64,000 nucleotides of DNA from Chitinophagaceae bacterium (GTDB lineage Bacteria > Bacteroidota > Bacteroidia > Chitinophagales > Chitinophagaceae). Positions 1 through 9,765 of this stretch are shown in pieces (the stretch's first letter is position 1; every line of letters begins with the position of its first letter). The DNA lies in the NCBI GenBank assembly GCA_018335935.1, contig JAGXRG010000047.1, positions 50,127 to 114,126 of the forward strand, written 5' to 3'. Both the position numbers and the translations under genes were made by a program. A model generated the notes under the pieces. That model had not been told where the DNA came from. It saw only the letters and a program-made list of their open reading frames with translations, and searched no databases.

Positions 1-33
1 ATAAGTGTAGTTTATAAATGTTTATAGAAATAT

Positions 34-1194
34 TTAACTTTTTGTAAAGATGTGTTGTATAATTTTTTTGAATGCAGTGGGTAAAAAAACTGAGGTAGGT
101 ACAGAACTCATGATTTTTAAATCTTCCCAAACGGATGTTTCATTATTTAAGAATCGTAAAATTCTTTCAGAAGGATTTTTTTTGAAGATGGTTGTAAATA
201 TTTTTTCTGCAGTCAGTTTGTTTTTAGAAAGTACTTCTAACAAAACACTATCATAAAAATGAAATTTTTTGTCGTTAAAACTTCGCTTAATGATAGGGCT
301 TTTATTTGCTGCTAGTAAGCTTACAATTTGTTTTGTTCTTTTTTGAATATTGCTGAAAGCAAAGCCACTACTAGCTTTTACCCAACCTGCTGCTGTACCA
401 ATATTAATGATGTTTTTGTTATGTAAAGGGAAAACATAGTCAGTCATGGGTATTACGCCTTTTTCTTCATGTATTATTTTATAATGGTTAAGCTGTAAAT
501 TATTTTTTATATAATCAACCAAACCACTATTATATTCATCATCTGTTATAGTTGATTTAGAAAACACTGTATATTCTACCAATGCACGTTTTTCATTTAT
601 GGGTAATACATATACAAAACTATGTCCGTGGGTTTGTGGAATGTTAAAATCCATGAATGTAGCAATGTCTGATTCAAAATTATTTTCTTCAGTTTCTATT
701 TCTATTCCTTTAAAGTGTTGAAGTAAACTATTTGATGTGATATGGCTTGCTGTATTAAAGACAATAGAATTGAAAACATAGGTAGCAGAATAAACCGCAT
801 CAGAAGTGGTTACAATAGCCTTGTTTTCTAAATTTTCAATTTTCAGCACGTTTGCTTTTAAAAAGCTAATATTTTGGAAAGATTTGCAATAGTTTAAAAC
901 AAATTCATAAAAATCTATGCCTCTGATCATTTTATATTGGTAGGGAAGAATATTGTAATTGTTTTCAGATAAAGTACCATTCATCTTAATATTATTCCAT
1001 TTACAAAAAACAATAGATTCAAAATCACTAGCTTGATTTTCCCAAAAGCACCAGGTTCTGTCATTGTTTATTTTTTCTGATGAATCTATAACGAGAATAT
1101 TTTTTTTGGATAAATGTTTATTATTCAGTATTTTATATAATAAACTTAAGCCACTTGCTCCAGATCCGGTAATAATATAATCGTATAAAATCAT
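34..1194 (-). CDS. crtY: Lycopene cyclase, CrtY-type FAD-dependent
   Basis: Cyclises the psi end(s) of lycopene to beta-ionone rings in carotenoid synthesis. The N-terminus carries a dinucleotide-binding signature (YDYIITGSGASGLSLL) followed by the acidic end of the second strand (VIDSS), and then RTWCFWE, which is typical of the lycopene cyclase family. About 386 residues, normal length. I use the ATG at 1194 rather than one five codons upstream, because the conserved flavin-binding strand starts there. Other carotenoid genes (cruF, crtZ) lie 16 kb away; phytoene synthase and desaturase are not in the window. It is convergent with whatever lies left of the edge and divergent from the SusC gene. 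Whether it makes one or two rings cannot be read from the sequence. Confidence 0.9.
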   Translation of the reverse strand: MILYDYIITGSGASGLSLLYKILNNKHLSKKNILVIDSSEKINNDRTWCFWENQASDFESIVFCKWNNIKMNGTLSENNYNILPYQYKMIRGIDFYEFVLNYCKSFQNISFLKANVLKIENLENKAIVTTSDAVYSATYVFNSIVFNTASHITSNSLLQHFKGIEIETEENNFESDIATFMDFNIPQTHGHSFVYVLPINEKRALVEYTVFSKSTITDDEYNSGLVDYIKNNLQLNHYKIIHEEKGVIPMTDYVFPLHNKNIINIGTAAGWVKASSGFAFSNIQKRTKQIVSLLAANKSPIIKRSFNDKKFHFYDSVLLEVLSKNKLTAEKIFTTIFKKNPSERILRFLNNETSVWEDLKIMSSVPTSVFLPTAFKKIIQHIFTKS

Positions 1195-1294
1195 AGATAA
1201 AAAGCTCAAAATCTTTAAAAAATGTAAAAATTACACTACATAATTAATTTGAAGAAACCAATAAAATGCAACATTAAGTTAAAATAAATTGTCT

Positions 1295-1302
1295 TATTAT
1301 TG
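1295..1302 (+). promoter_or_regulatory. Likely -7 box of the susC operon
   Basis: TATTATTG differs at one position from the Bacteroidota -7 consensus TAnnTTTG and lies about 30 nt before the SusC ATG. The same variant occurs before yitT (62917-62924). Confidence 0.4.
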
Positions 1303-1332
1303 CAAACTAAATTTTTAAACTAAAAAAGAGAT

Positions 1333-4300
1333 ATGAGAAAAATCGCAACATTAATCATGTTTTTCTTTTTCACAGTCGCTCAAGTATGGGCACAAAACCA
1401 AACTGTAACAGGTAAGGTAACTGATGAAAAAGGAGCTGCTGTGGCAGGGGCTACAGTAAGAGCCAATGGGGCTAATTATGGTACAAGTACAGGTGCAGAT
1501 GGTAGCTTTTCAATTACTATTCCTGCCAGTGTAAAATCATTAAACATTAGTGGAATCGGATTAGCTACACAAAGTAATGTTGCTATTCCAAGATCTGGTG
1601 CAATTTCAGTAAGAATGGCTCCAGCTGCTGGTGCTGATTTAGATGAGGTTGTAGTACAGGTGCCTTATGGTTCTATTAAGAAAACATCTTTTACAGGATC
1701 TGAAGGAACTGTAACTGCAAAACAAATGGAGCGTCAACAAGTGGCTTCGTTTACCAAAACTTTAGAAGGTTTAGTACCGGGTTTAAATGCTACTAATGGT
1801 GGTGGTGCTCCAGGTTCTAATGCTGATATTCGTATTAGAGGTATTGGTTCTATCAATGGTAATCAAGCTCCTTTATACGTTTTAAATGGTGTGGTTTATG
1901 ATGGATCAATTTCATCTTTAGACCCTGCAGATATTGAAACAGTTACAGTATTAAAAGATGCTGCTTCAACTGCTTTATATGGTGCTCGTGGATCTAATGG
2001 TGTAATTATGATTACTACTAAAAGAGGTAAAAGAGGTAAAGCACAAATTAATGTTCGTGCAACTCAAGGTTACATCTCACGTGGTATTCCTGAATACGAC
2101 AGAATAGGTTCTAAAGATTATTATGAGATGATGTGGGAAGCTAGTAGAAATGCTTATGTTTATGGTTCTCAACAAATGAGCTTTGCAGCTGCTGGTGTTC
2201 AAGCTTCAAATGAATTAACTGGACCAAATGGTTTAGTGTATAATGCTTATAATGTTCCTGGAAATCAATTAATCAACTCAGCAACTGGAAAAATTAATCC
2301 AAATGCTCGATTATTGTGGGAAGATTCATGGGAACAAGCTTTATTTAGAGTAGCTAATCGTCAGAATATCAATACATCAATTGCTGGTGCTGGAGATAAA
2401 TCTGATTATTTAGTTTCTATGGGTTACTTAAATGAAGAAGGAACTATGATTAAAACTGGATTTAAACGTTACAATATGCGTTTAAATGTGAACTCTCAAG
2501 CTAATGACTGGTTAAAAACTGGTTTAAATGTTGATGGAGCTTATACTCTACGTCAGAATTCTTTAAATGGTGGTACTGCAACCAGTAACCCATTCTATTA
2601 TTCTCGTCAAATGGGTCCAATTTATCCTGTATATCAAAGAAATTTAACTACAGGTGCTTATGTTATTGACCCTGCAACTGGTCAACCTGCTTTAGACTGG
2701 GGTGTTCCTACTCAAATGGGTACAAGACCATATGCTGGTAATTCAAATAACTTAGGTAGCTTACAGTTGGATGATAGAAATTCTAGAAATTTAAATGCTA
2801 ATGCTAATACCTACATGGATATTAAAATTAACAAGCATTTTTCTTTCAAAACAACTTTTGGTATTAACTTATTCACTGGTTATAATACAACTCACCAAAA
2901 CAGTCAATTTGGTGATGCTGCTGGTGTAAAAGGAAGAACAACAAAATCAACTTCAACTCAAGTATCTTACACTTTAAATGAAGTATTAAGTTGGAATCAA
3001 TCTTTTGGCAAGCATAATTTCAACATGTTAGTTGGTCATGAGAACTATTCTTTAAGAATAGATAATGCATCAGCTACTAGAACTGGTTTTGCTTTCCCTG
3101 GTCAAACTGAATTAGGTTCAGCTGCAGTTTTAGAAGGTGCTAGCTCTTCAGTTGATCACTTAAGAATTCAATCTGTTTTCTCTAACTTAAATTATGATTT
3201 CGACAGAAAATATTTAATTTCAGCTAGTATTCGTAAAGATGGTAACTCACGTTTTGCTGAGCCAGTACGTTGGGGTAATTTTGCATCAGTAGGTGCTGGT
3301 TGGAGAGTTTCTGAAGAAGCTTTCATGAAAAAAGCAAGTTGGATTAACGAATTAAAATTAAAAGCTAATTATGGTAGCTTAGGTAACGAAGGTATTGGTA
3401 CATATTATGCTTATCAAAATCTTTATGTTTCTGGTTTTAACAATGCTAATGCATCTGGTTATATACCTAATAACGTTCCACCTAATACTGAATTGAAATG
3501 GGAAAAACCAACAGGTTCAAACTTTGGTGTTGACTTCGTTTTATTCAATAGAAAATTAACAGGTTCTATTGATTATTTCAGACGTGGTTCTGAAGGTTTA
3601 TTCTTTGATGTGCCTCTTCCTCCATCAACAGGTAATGCATATGTAACAAGAAACATTGCTGAAATGATTAACTATGGTTGGGAAGTTCAATTAGGTTATA
3701 ATGCTATCACTAAAAAGAATTTCGATTGGAGAATTGATGTAAACTTTACAACATTTAAAAACGAAATCACAAAAATGCCAGCTGAAAGTAAAGAAGTTAT
3801 TTCTGGTACTAAAAAATTATCAGAAGGTCATTCAATTTATGACTTCTTTATCAGAGAATTTGCTGGTGTTGATGCTGCAACAGGTTTAGCTTTATATTAC
3901 AAAGATGTTTTAGATGCACAAGGTAAAGCAACAGGACAAAGAACTGTAACTGATAAATGGTCTCAAGGTACTCAATATTATGTTGGTGGTACAGCTTTAC
4001 CAGATTTTTCTGGTGGTGTAACTAATACTTTCCGTTTTAAAAACTATGAGTTATCTATCTTAACTACTTTCTCTTATGGAGGTAAATTCTACGATGGAAA
4101 CTATCAAGGAATTATGCACTTTGGTTCTTATGGTACAGCATGGCATTCAGACATCTTAAACAGATGGCAAAAACCAGGCGATGTTACTAATGTTCCAAGA
4201 GTTCAAAATGCAGTTGCTGATCAAGATGGTGTTTCTACAAGACACTTATTTGATGGCTCTTTCTTAAACATCAAAAACATAACATTAACCTATAACTTAC

Positions 4301-4479
4301 CAAAAGCAACTGCAACTAAATTGCATTTGAATGGTTTATCTGTATTTACTAATGTAGACAATGCATGGTTATTTACAGCTAAAAAAGGTATGGATCCTCA
4401 AAGAAATTTTGCTGGTACTGCGGATGCAACATTCCCTCCAACCAGAACAATTACTTTTGGTTTAAATGTTAATCTATAA
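1333..4479 (+). CDS. SusC/RagA-family TonB-linked outer-membrane transporter
   Basis: A TonB-dependent outer-membrane channel that works with the SusD-like lipoprotein encoded next to it. Residues 1-20 are a signal peptide ending VWA. Residues 23 to about 100 form a carboxypeptidase-regulatory-like domain (TVTGKVTDEKGAAVAGATV). The plug domain follows (about 115-235), including RIRGIGSINGNQAPLYVLNG and DAASTALYGARGSNGVI, then the beta-barrel to residue 1048. Codon use is strongly biased (GGT, GCT, TTA, ACT), which suggests high expression. No sigma/anti-sigma pair or carbohydrate-active enzyme lies beside it, so the substrate is unknown. Confidence 0.95.
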   Translation: MRKIATLIMFFFFTVAQVWAQNQTVTGKVTDEKGAAVAGATVRANGANYGTSTGADGSFSITIPASVKSLNISGIGLATQSNVAIPRSGAISVRMAPAAGADLDEVVVQVPYGSIKKTSFTGSEGTVTAKQMERQQVASFTKTLEGLVPGLNATNGGGAPGSNADIRIRGIGSINGNQAPLYVLNGVVYDGSISSLDPADIETVTVLKDAASTALYGARGSNGVIMITTKRGKRGKAQINVRATQGYISRGIPEYDRIGSKDYYEMMWEASRNAYVYGSQQMSFAAAGVQASNELTGPNGLVYNAYNVPGNQLINSATGKINPNARLLWEDSWEQALFRVANRQNINTSIAGAGDKSDYLVSMGYLNEEGTMIKTGFKRYNMRLNVNSQANDWLKTGLNVDGAYTLRQNSLNGGTATSNPFYYSRQMGPIYPVYQRNLTTGAYVIDPATGQPALDWGVPTQMGTRPYAGNSNNLGSLQLDDRNSRNLNANANTYMDIKINKHFSFKTTFGINLFTGYNTTHQNSQFGDAAGVKGRTTKSTSTQVSYTLNEVLSWNQSFGKHNFNMLVGHENYSLRIDNASATRTGFAFPGQTELGSAAVLEGASSSVDHLRIQSVFSNLNYDFDRKYLISASIRKDGNSRFAEPVRWGNFASVGAGWRVSEEAFMKKASWINELKLKANYGSLGNEGIGTYYAYQNLYVSGFNNANASGYIPNNVPPNTELKWEKPTGSNFGVDFVLFNRKLTGSIDYFRRGSEGLFFDVPLPPSTGNAYVTRNIAEMINYGWEVQLGYNAITKKNFDWRIDVNFTTFKNEITKMPAESKEVISGTKKLSEGHSIYDFFIREFAGVDAATGLALYYKDVLDAQGKATGQRTVTDKWSQGTQYYVGGTALPDFSGGVTNTFRFKNYELSILTTFSYGGKFYDGNYQGIMHFGSYGTAWHSDILNRWQKPGDVTNVPRVQNAVADQDGVSTRHLFDGSFLNIKNITLTYNLPKATATKLHLNGLSVFTNVDNAWLFTAKKGMDPQRNFAGTADATFPPTRTITFGLNVNL

Positions 4480-4502
4480 TTTTAAACTTTAAAATTCAAC
4501 AA

Positions 4503-5996
4503 ATGAATAAATTAATAAAAATATCAATTTGGGCAATGATCCCAATTTTGATGGTGGGTTGTAAAAAAGATTATCTTGAAACCAACCCAAGTAACGATGT
4601 AATTAATACATTGATTTTTACAAATACCACTAATGCAAAAACAGCTTTAGAGGGTATGTACAGAATTACTTTCTCTCATGCCCCAGCTGTTGGATATGGT
4701 GGAGGTAGTTTGCATGCTGACTTTGGTCAAAAAGCTTACGATTTAGTTAATGATCTTATGGGTAACGACATGGTTGTTCACTCACAAGGATATGGTTGGT
4801 TTAATAGAGATTATCAATATACAGAACTTTTAAGAATACAAGATAATTCTCGTCCTCATGTATTATGGGGTTACTACTATACTTTAATTAATAATGCTAA
4901 TAACATTATTGTGAATATAGATAAAGCAGATGGACCTGCTGCTGATAAAGAAAGCATTAAAGGTCAGGCTTTAGCAATGAGAGCTTTTTGTTATTATAAT
5001 TTAATTAATTATTTCCAACAAACTTATAAAGGAAATGAAAGCAATAAAGGTGTACCATTATACTTAACTCCTGCAACTGTAGGTGTTGGTAGAGGTACAG
5101 TTCAACAAGTTTATGATGCTATTGTTGCAGATTTAACTGCTGCTGAATTATTATTGACAGGAAAAGCTGCAGAAGATAAATCTCATATTGGTTTAAGAAC
5201 TGCTCAAGGTATGAGAGCAAGAGTTGCTTTAACTATGGAAGATTGGGTTAACGCTTCAAAATATGCTGCTTTAGCTCGTACTGGATATACACCAATGCCA
5301 ACCACTGAATATACTAAAGGTTTTAATTCAGTTTCTAATCCTGAGTGGATGTGGGGTGCAACAGTTATTGTTGACCAAGCTACCATCTTTGCTTCTTTCT
5401 TCTCACATATTGATGCTCAATCTAATGGTGGAGTAAGTTATGCTGGATTAGGTGGTCAAAAGAAAATTACAAAAGATTTATACGATCAAATTAATGCTGC
5501 AGATATTCGTAAATCTTTGTTCAGAACTCCAGGTACTGGTACATCAGGTGTTCCTGATTACTGTCAAACTAAGTTTCGTTTAGCTAACCCATCTTCATGG
5601 GCTGCTGATTACTTATTTATGAGAGCTTCTGAAATGTATTTAATTGAAGCAGAAGCTTTATCTCGTCAAGGTAATGATGCTGGTGCTAGAACAGCTTTAG
5701 AAACTTTAGTAAAAGCACGTTTCCCAGCATATACAGCAGCTGCTTTAAGTGGAACAGCTTTACGTGATGAAATTTTATTGCAAAGAAGAATTGAATTATG
5801 GGGAGAAGGTTTCTCTTGGTTCGATTTAAAAAGATTAAAAGTAGGCTTAAACAGACCAACAGGTGCTGGAAACCATGGTGCATTTAATCCTGGTCAAACT
5901 GTTTTACCAGCTGGTGATCCATTGTTTGCTTGGAAAATCTGTCAAAGAGAATTCAATGCTAACTTAGCATTTACACCTAATGATCAAAATCCATAA
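4503..5996 (+). CDS. SusD/RagB-family nutrient-binding lipoprotein
   Basis: A surface lipoprotein that captures ligand and forms a lid on the SusC channel. The signal peptide ends in a lipobox with Cys20 (ILMVGCKK), followed by DYLETNPSN, typical of SusD starts. The C-terminal half has the conserved FLMRASEMYLIEAEAL and RRIELWGEGFSWFDLKR segments of the SusD/RagB fold. It starts 23 nt after the SusC stop and shares its codon bias, so the two are almost certainly co-transcribed. Substrate unknown. Confidence 0.95.
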   Translation: MNKLIKISIWAMIPILMVGCKKDYLETNPSNDVINTLIFTNTTNAKTALEGMYRITFSHAPAVGYGGGSLHADFGQKAYDLVNDLMGNDMVVHSQGYGWFNRDYQYTELLRIQDNSRPHVLWGYYYTLINNANNIIVNIDKADGPAADKESIKGQALAMRAFCYYNLINYFQQTYKGNESNKGVPLYLTPATVGVGRGTVQQVYDAIVADLTAAELLLTGKAAEDKSHIGLRTAQGMRARVALTMEDWVNASKYAALARTGYTPMPTTEYTKGFNSVSNPEWMWGATVIVDQATIFASFFSHIDAQSNGGVSYAGLGGQKKITKDLYDQINAADIRKSLFRTPGTGTSGVPDYCQTKFRLANPSSWAADYLFMRASEMYLIEAEALSRQGNDAGARTALETLVKARFPAYTAAALSGTALRDEILLQRRIELWGEGFSWFDLKRLKVGLNRPTGAGNHGAFNPGQTVLPAGDPLFAWKICQREFNANLAFTPNDQNP

Positions 5997-6015
5997 TTAA
6001 AACACAAAATTTAGT

Positions 6016-6879
6016 ATGAAAAAATTAATAAATTATAGTTTCATGGCCTTATTTCTTCTTGTAGGAGCTAGCTCTTGCACGAAGAATAATTTGGTTGTGG
6101 ACAAAACCCCAATTGTAACTCCAGCTCCTTATGCTGAGATGTTATTTACTTCATTCACTGCTAAACCATACAACTTGGTTCCACCAACTCCAACAGCTTA
6201 TGCTATTCCTATTGGTGTTACAAGTGTAGCTTCAGTTGATAGAACAGTTAACTTTACCTATACTTCAAGTACAGGTGCTGTAGCAGGTACTCATTATAAT
6301 GCCCCAGCTTCTATAACTATTAAAGCTGGTCAAGCTATTGATACTTTAAAAGTTACTGGTATTTTAGCTCCTTATACTACTGGTAGAATTGATACTTTGA
6401 TGGTTAAAATTTCTAGTGGAGCAATTCCTGCTTTCCCTGGAAAAGATTCTATTAAATTAGTTATTCAACGCTATTGCCCTGTAGTTTTAGCTGCAATGGG
6501 TGGTGCATATAATGATACTAAAGAGTATAATGCTGCTGGTGCTTTACAATATGGTCCTTATACAGTTAGCTGTGTTAACTTAGTAATGGTTCCTGGTTCT
6601 ACAACTAGAGCAACTTGTAAGTTTACTAACTTATACGACTGGGGTTGGAATGATATTTCTGCTGAATTAGATTGGACTAACCCTTCTAATTTTAGAGTTA
6701 TTATTCCACAACAACCAACTGGTGGTGTAGGTGCTGGTAATCCTCCTTTTGTAAGAGGATCTACAACTAAGTCTAGCACTTTCTCATCTTGCGATAATTC
6801 AATTACATTATATTGTGATTTATTAAACTCTTCTGGTGGTGTAACTACTGCTAACTACGAGTTTAGATTAAGAAGATAA
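6016..6879 (+). CDS. Lipoprotein, third gene of the SusCD operon
   Basis: A 287-residue lipoprotein with the acylated Cys at residue 21 (GASSCTK). The middle part has an immunoglobulin/Calx-beta-like look (VNFTYTSSTGAVAGTHYNAP, then ITIKAGQAIDTLKV), resembling the DUF4843-type proteins often found after SusCD pairs. It begins 20 nt after SusD and is followed by a strong terminator, so it closes the operon. It may sit on the cell surface as an extra ligand-binding or structural component. I cannot assign a substrate, and the family call is by resemblance only. Confidence 0.75.
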   Translation: MKKLINYSFMALFLLVGASSCTKNNLVVDKTPIVTPAPYAEMLFTSFTAKPYNLVPPTPTAYAIPIGVTSVASVDRTVNFTYTSSTGAVAGTHYNAPASITIKAGQAIDTLKVTGILAPYTTGRIDTLMVKISSGAIPAFPGKDSIKLVIQRYCPVVLAAMGGAYNDTKEYNAAGALQYGPYTVSCVNLVMVPGSTTRATCKFTNLYDWGWNDISAELDWTNPSNFRVIIPQQPTGGVGAGNPPFVRGSTTKSSTFSSCDNSITLYCDLLNSSGGVTTANYEFRLRR

Positions 6880-6900
6880 TTAGATATTTCATATATCTTA

Positions 6901-6937
6901 AAGAAAACCCCACAACTGTGGGGTTTTCTTTTTTTAC
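6901..6937 (+). terminator. Rho-independent terminator of the susCD operon
   Basis: A perfect 13-bp stem (left arm begins AAGAAAACCCCAC) with a 4-nt loop (AACT), followed by a run of T. It starts 22 nt after the lipoprotein stop. Confidence 0.95.
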
Positions 6938-7053
6938 ATTTAATTATGTAGATGTTAAACTACTTCTATTAATTATAGTCTGAAATCTAGTTTTATGAAT
7001 TGCTGAGATTTGAAAAATAAATTACAATTCTGCAATGTTTAAATAATCATATT

Positions 7054-8085
7054 ATGAAAAAAGTTAGTGTCATCTGTAGCTTAATTGTAGCTGTTTTCTT
7101 CTTTCAATATTGTACTAAAGATGATGCCACTACTAATAACACAACTACACAACCTGTTCTACCAAATACTGTTTTTAGTTATGTTATCAATTATCCAAAT
7201 CATATACAAAGCTCATTAGCCTTAAACGATAATACCCCTAATTATAATCCACTTACTAACGATGGTGCTACTTTGGGTAGAGTTTTATTTTACGACAAGC
7301 AATTGTCTAAAAACAATACCATAAGCTGTGCAAGTTGTCATAAACAAACAGAAGCATTTGATGATGATATAGCATTAAGCAAAGGATTTAATGGTGGCTT
7401 TACACCACGAAATTCAATGTCAATTCTCAATTTACGCTTTTATAAATCGGGTAAAATGTTTTGGGATGAAAGAGCTGCAACCTTGGAAGAACAAGTTTTA
7501 AAACCTATTCAAGACCATGTGGAGATGGGTTTAACCTTATCAGAATTAGTAACTAAAGTTTCAAGTCAAAGTTATTATCCTGCTTTGTTTCAAAAAGCAT
7601 TTGGATCTTTAACCATAGATACTACCAAGATTTCATATGCTTTGGCACAATTTTGCAGGTCAATAGTTTCTTATCAATCAAAATACGATTCTGTAAAACA
7701 AGGACTTGCCACCTTTACAGCAAATGAAGCTCAAGGTGAACAACTATTTTTAACAGCTGGAGCTAATACTTGTGCAAGTTGCCATACACCTCCTATGTTT
7801 ATAACATCAACTCCACAAGCAGCATTTGCTTTATTAGATCCAAATGATTTAGGAATTAATGGACAGAATAGATTTAAATCTGGTTCCTTACGAAATATTA
7901 GTAATCGAAAAGCTTTATTTCATAATGGAAGTATAGCTAATTTACAAGCTATGTTTACAGCAGTTCCTGGCATTCCTCAACACTCAGTTCCACCGCCAGA
8001 TGTAGCTAGATTAACAGCTTTCTTAAATACACTTACTGATTATACAATTTTAACTGAACCTAAATTTTCTGATCCTTTTAAATAG
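7054..8085 (+). CDS. Di-haem cytochrome c peroxidase (MauG/CcpA family), lipoprotein
   Basis: Reduces hydrogen peroxide, or a related substrate, with electrons from periplasmic carriers. Two haem c motifs are visible: CASCH at residue 92 and CASCH at residue 240. They sit in the usual contexts (LSKNNTISCASCHKQ, then FDD and the PRNSMSILNLRF segment). The signal peptide ends in a lipobox with Cys20, so the enzyme is membrane-anchored. Length (343 aa) matches the bacterial peroxidase family. It is a single-gene unit behind the SusCD terminator, and its stop lies 2 nt from the stop of the convergent next gene. Confidence 0.93.
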   Translation: MKKVSVICSLIVAVFFFQYCTKDDATTNNTTTQPVLPNTVFSYVINYPNHIQSSLALNDNTPNYNPLTNDGATLGRVLFYDKQLSKNNTISCASCHKQTEAFDDDIALSKGFNGGFTPRNSMSILNLRFYKSGKMFWDERAATLEEQVLKPIQDHVEMGLTLSELVTKVSSQSYYPALFQKAFGSLTIDTTKISYALAQFCRSIVSYQSKYDSVKQGLATFTANEAQGEQLFLTAGANTCASCHTPPMFITSTPQAAFALLDPNDLGINGQNRFKSGSLRNISNRKALFHNGSIANLQAMFTAVPGIPQHSVPPPDVARLTAFLNTLTDYTILTEPKFSDPFK

Positions 8086-8087
8086 AA

Positions 8088-9710
8088 TTAAGGCTTTATC
8101 TTTTCAAGTATTACTGCAGCAAATCTGTTGTCTTCGCTTTTAAAATCTTTAAGCATTTTATATTTTGCTGCATTCGCTTCAAAATATTTGTATTCAACTT
8201 TTCCATACTTAGTGGCATAGTGTGTATCCCAAATAACTATAGTGCCCACTTTTGCTTGATCTAAGGTGCTATCTCCACTCATTGAAATACATCCGGCAGG
8301 GTAATCCCATTTATTCTTACCATAGAAATAATCCATTAAAGCCAAATTTTGAATTATAGGTTTTTGGTCTAATTTATTTGCAATAACGTATTCGGTAATT
8401 TTCTTTTGTTCATAATTTTCATCGCAACACAATTCTTTGGGTTGAATATAAATGAACATAGAAACTACACATAAACCAGAAATGACCTTAATTAATGTAG
8501 CTTGAGCTTTAATTAAATAAAGTGAACCAATAACTATAATAGATAGTAAAACAGGTATTCTATCTCTAACTCCACTTTCAGTATCCATCACTACCCAATT
8601 ATGAGTATAGGTCATATAAGCAGCAACAAGAGCAATAAAGGGAATAAGTATGAGCAATAAATTTACTTTCTTTTCAACCTTTTGAAAATTATAAATGGCT
8701 ATTGTTGCTAGTACAGCCATTAAGGGAGAAACCACTAATAAATACCTTAAATTACCACCGGTACTAGTTAAAATTGGATAAGCTTGTAAATTAAATAAAC
8801 AATGTACCAATATAAAACCCAATGCAGGTATAATGATAGCAAACTCTATTTGCTTAATTTGCTTTGTAGCAATTTGTGCTAAATAGGTAACCACCAAGCT
8901 CAAAACAATTAGGTTATAAATTACGCCACTCATAATTAAATAATGATCAAAACCCTGACGAGGATAAGCATCTTTAATTGATGCAGCATATTTTCTACTT
9001 TCATTTAGTGCATAAAGAATATCTCCCGTAGCTTGCCATCCCCAAATATTATAGAGAAAAGGAAAAGTACCAAGTGCAAAAAACGCTAACCAATGTTTTT
9101 TTCTGAATAAAACAAAAGCAAAATAGGGAAAGATGAAAACGAATTCTTGTCTTAACAACAACACAAATGAAGCACATAATGCAAAGCCAATAAATTTTTC
9201 TGAATAGAATAAATAAATGGCTAAGGTTAAGAAAAACGCTGTTGGTATTTCACTATAAAACTTAAACGAAAGTATAAACCAAAGTGTTTGGCTAATTAAG
9301 AGAATAAAGGGTAATGCTGTTTTTTTATCAATTATTTTGCTTGCTAACTTATAAGCCCAAAATCCTGTAAATGCAGAAAAAAGACAGTTAGCAATTAACA
9401 CAGCTTGCTTGCCTAATAATACAATGGGGGCATAAATTATTTTCCATCCTGTTTTTGGCCAGTTGCCGAGAATGGAATTTTTGTCGTGCCAAAAAGATAA
9501 GGCATTCATGTATTGTGCACCTTCTTCTCCTTGATAAAAAGAAGTATAATAAAATGAAAATATATAACTGATAAGAGCCATAACTAGAGTAATCAATAAA
9601 GCCTGAAGGTCAGTTATTACAAATGTATCAGTGCCATTACTTACTGGTTCTTTAATGGTATGCAATGGAGTAGAAATAACTTTATGTTGTTGCTTATTTT
9701 TTTTCGACAT
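8088..9710 (-). CDS. Polytopic glycosyltransferase-like membrane protein (GT39/PMT-like)
   Basis: About 540 residues with some 11-13 hydrophobic helices and an extracytoplasmic C-terminal domain, the layout of polyprenyl-phosphate-sugar-dependent transferases (GT39/ArnT class). The first loop contains YQGEEGAQYMNALSFWHDKN, where the acidic pair is in the position expected for the catalytic acid. I start at ATG 9710 (MSKKNK), because the upstream extension would have no family support. It is the last gene of a minus-strand group alaS, GT2, epimerase, this gene, which suggests glycan or glycolipid assembly. The acceptor is unknown. Confidence 0.7.
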   Translation of the reverse strand: MSKKNKQQHKVISTPLHTIKEPVSNGTDTFVITDLQALLITLVMALISYIFSFYYTSFYQGEEGAQYMNALSFWHDKNSILGNWPKTGWKIIYAPIVLLGKQAVLIANCLFSAFTGFWAYKLASKIIDKKTALPFILLISQTLWFILSFKFYSEIPTAFFLTLAIYLFYSEKFIGFALCASFVLLLRQEFVFIFPYFAFVLFRKKHWLAFFALGTFPFLYNIWGWQATGDILYALNESRKYAASIKDAYPRQGFDHYLIMSGVIYNLIVLSLVVTYLAQIATKQIKQIEFAIIIPALGFILVHCLFNLQAYPILTSTGGNLRYLLVVSPLMAVLATIAIYNFQKVEKKVNLLLILIPFIALVAAYMTYTHNWVVMDTESGVRDRIPVLLSIIVIGSLYLIKAQATLIKVISGLCVVSMFIYIQPKELCCDENYEQKKITEYVIANKLDQKPIIQNLALMDYFYGKNKWDYPAGCISMSGDSTLDQAKVGTIVIWDTHYATKYGKVEYKYFEANAAKYKMLKDFKSEDNRFAAVILEKIKP

Positions 9711-9765
9711 AAAATTTAATAAGTTTTGGTAAACCAAAAATAACGTAAATAATGTTGTACTATTT

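Noticed and set aside
50..256. Short plus-strand reading frame opposite crtY
   Set aside because: It is the antisense shadow of the well-supported lycopene cyclase and has no family features.
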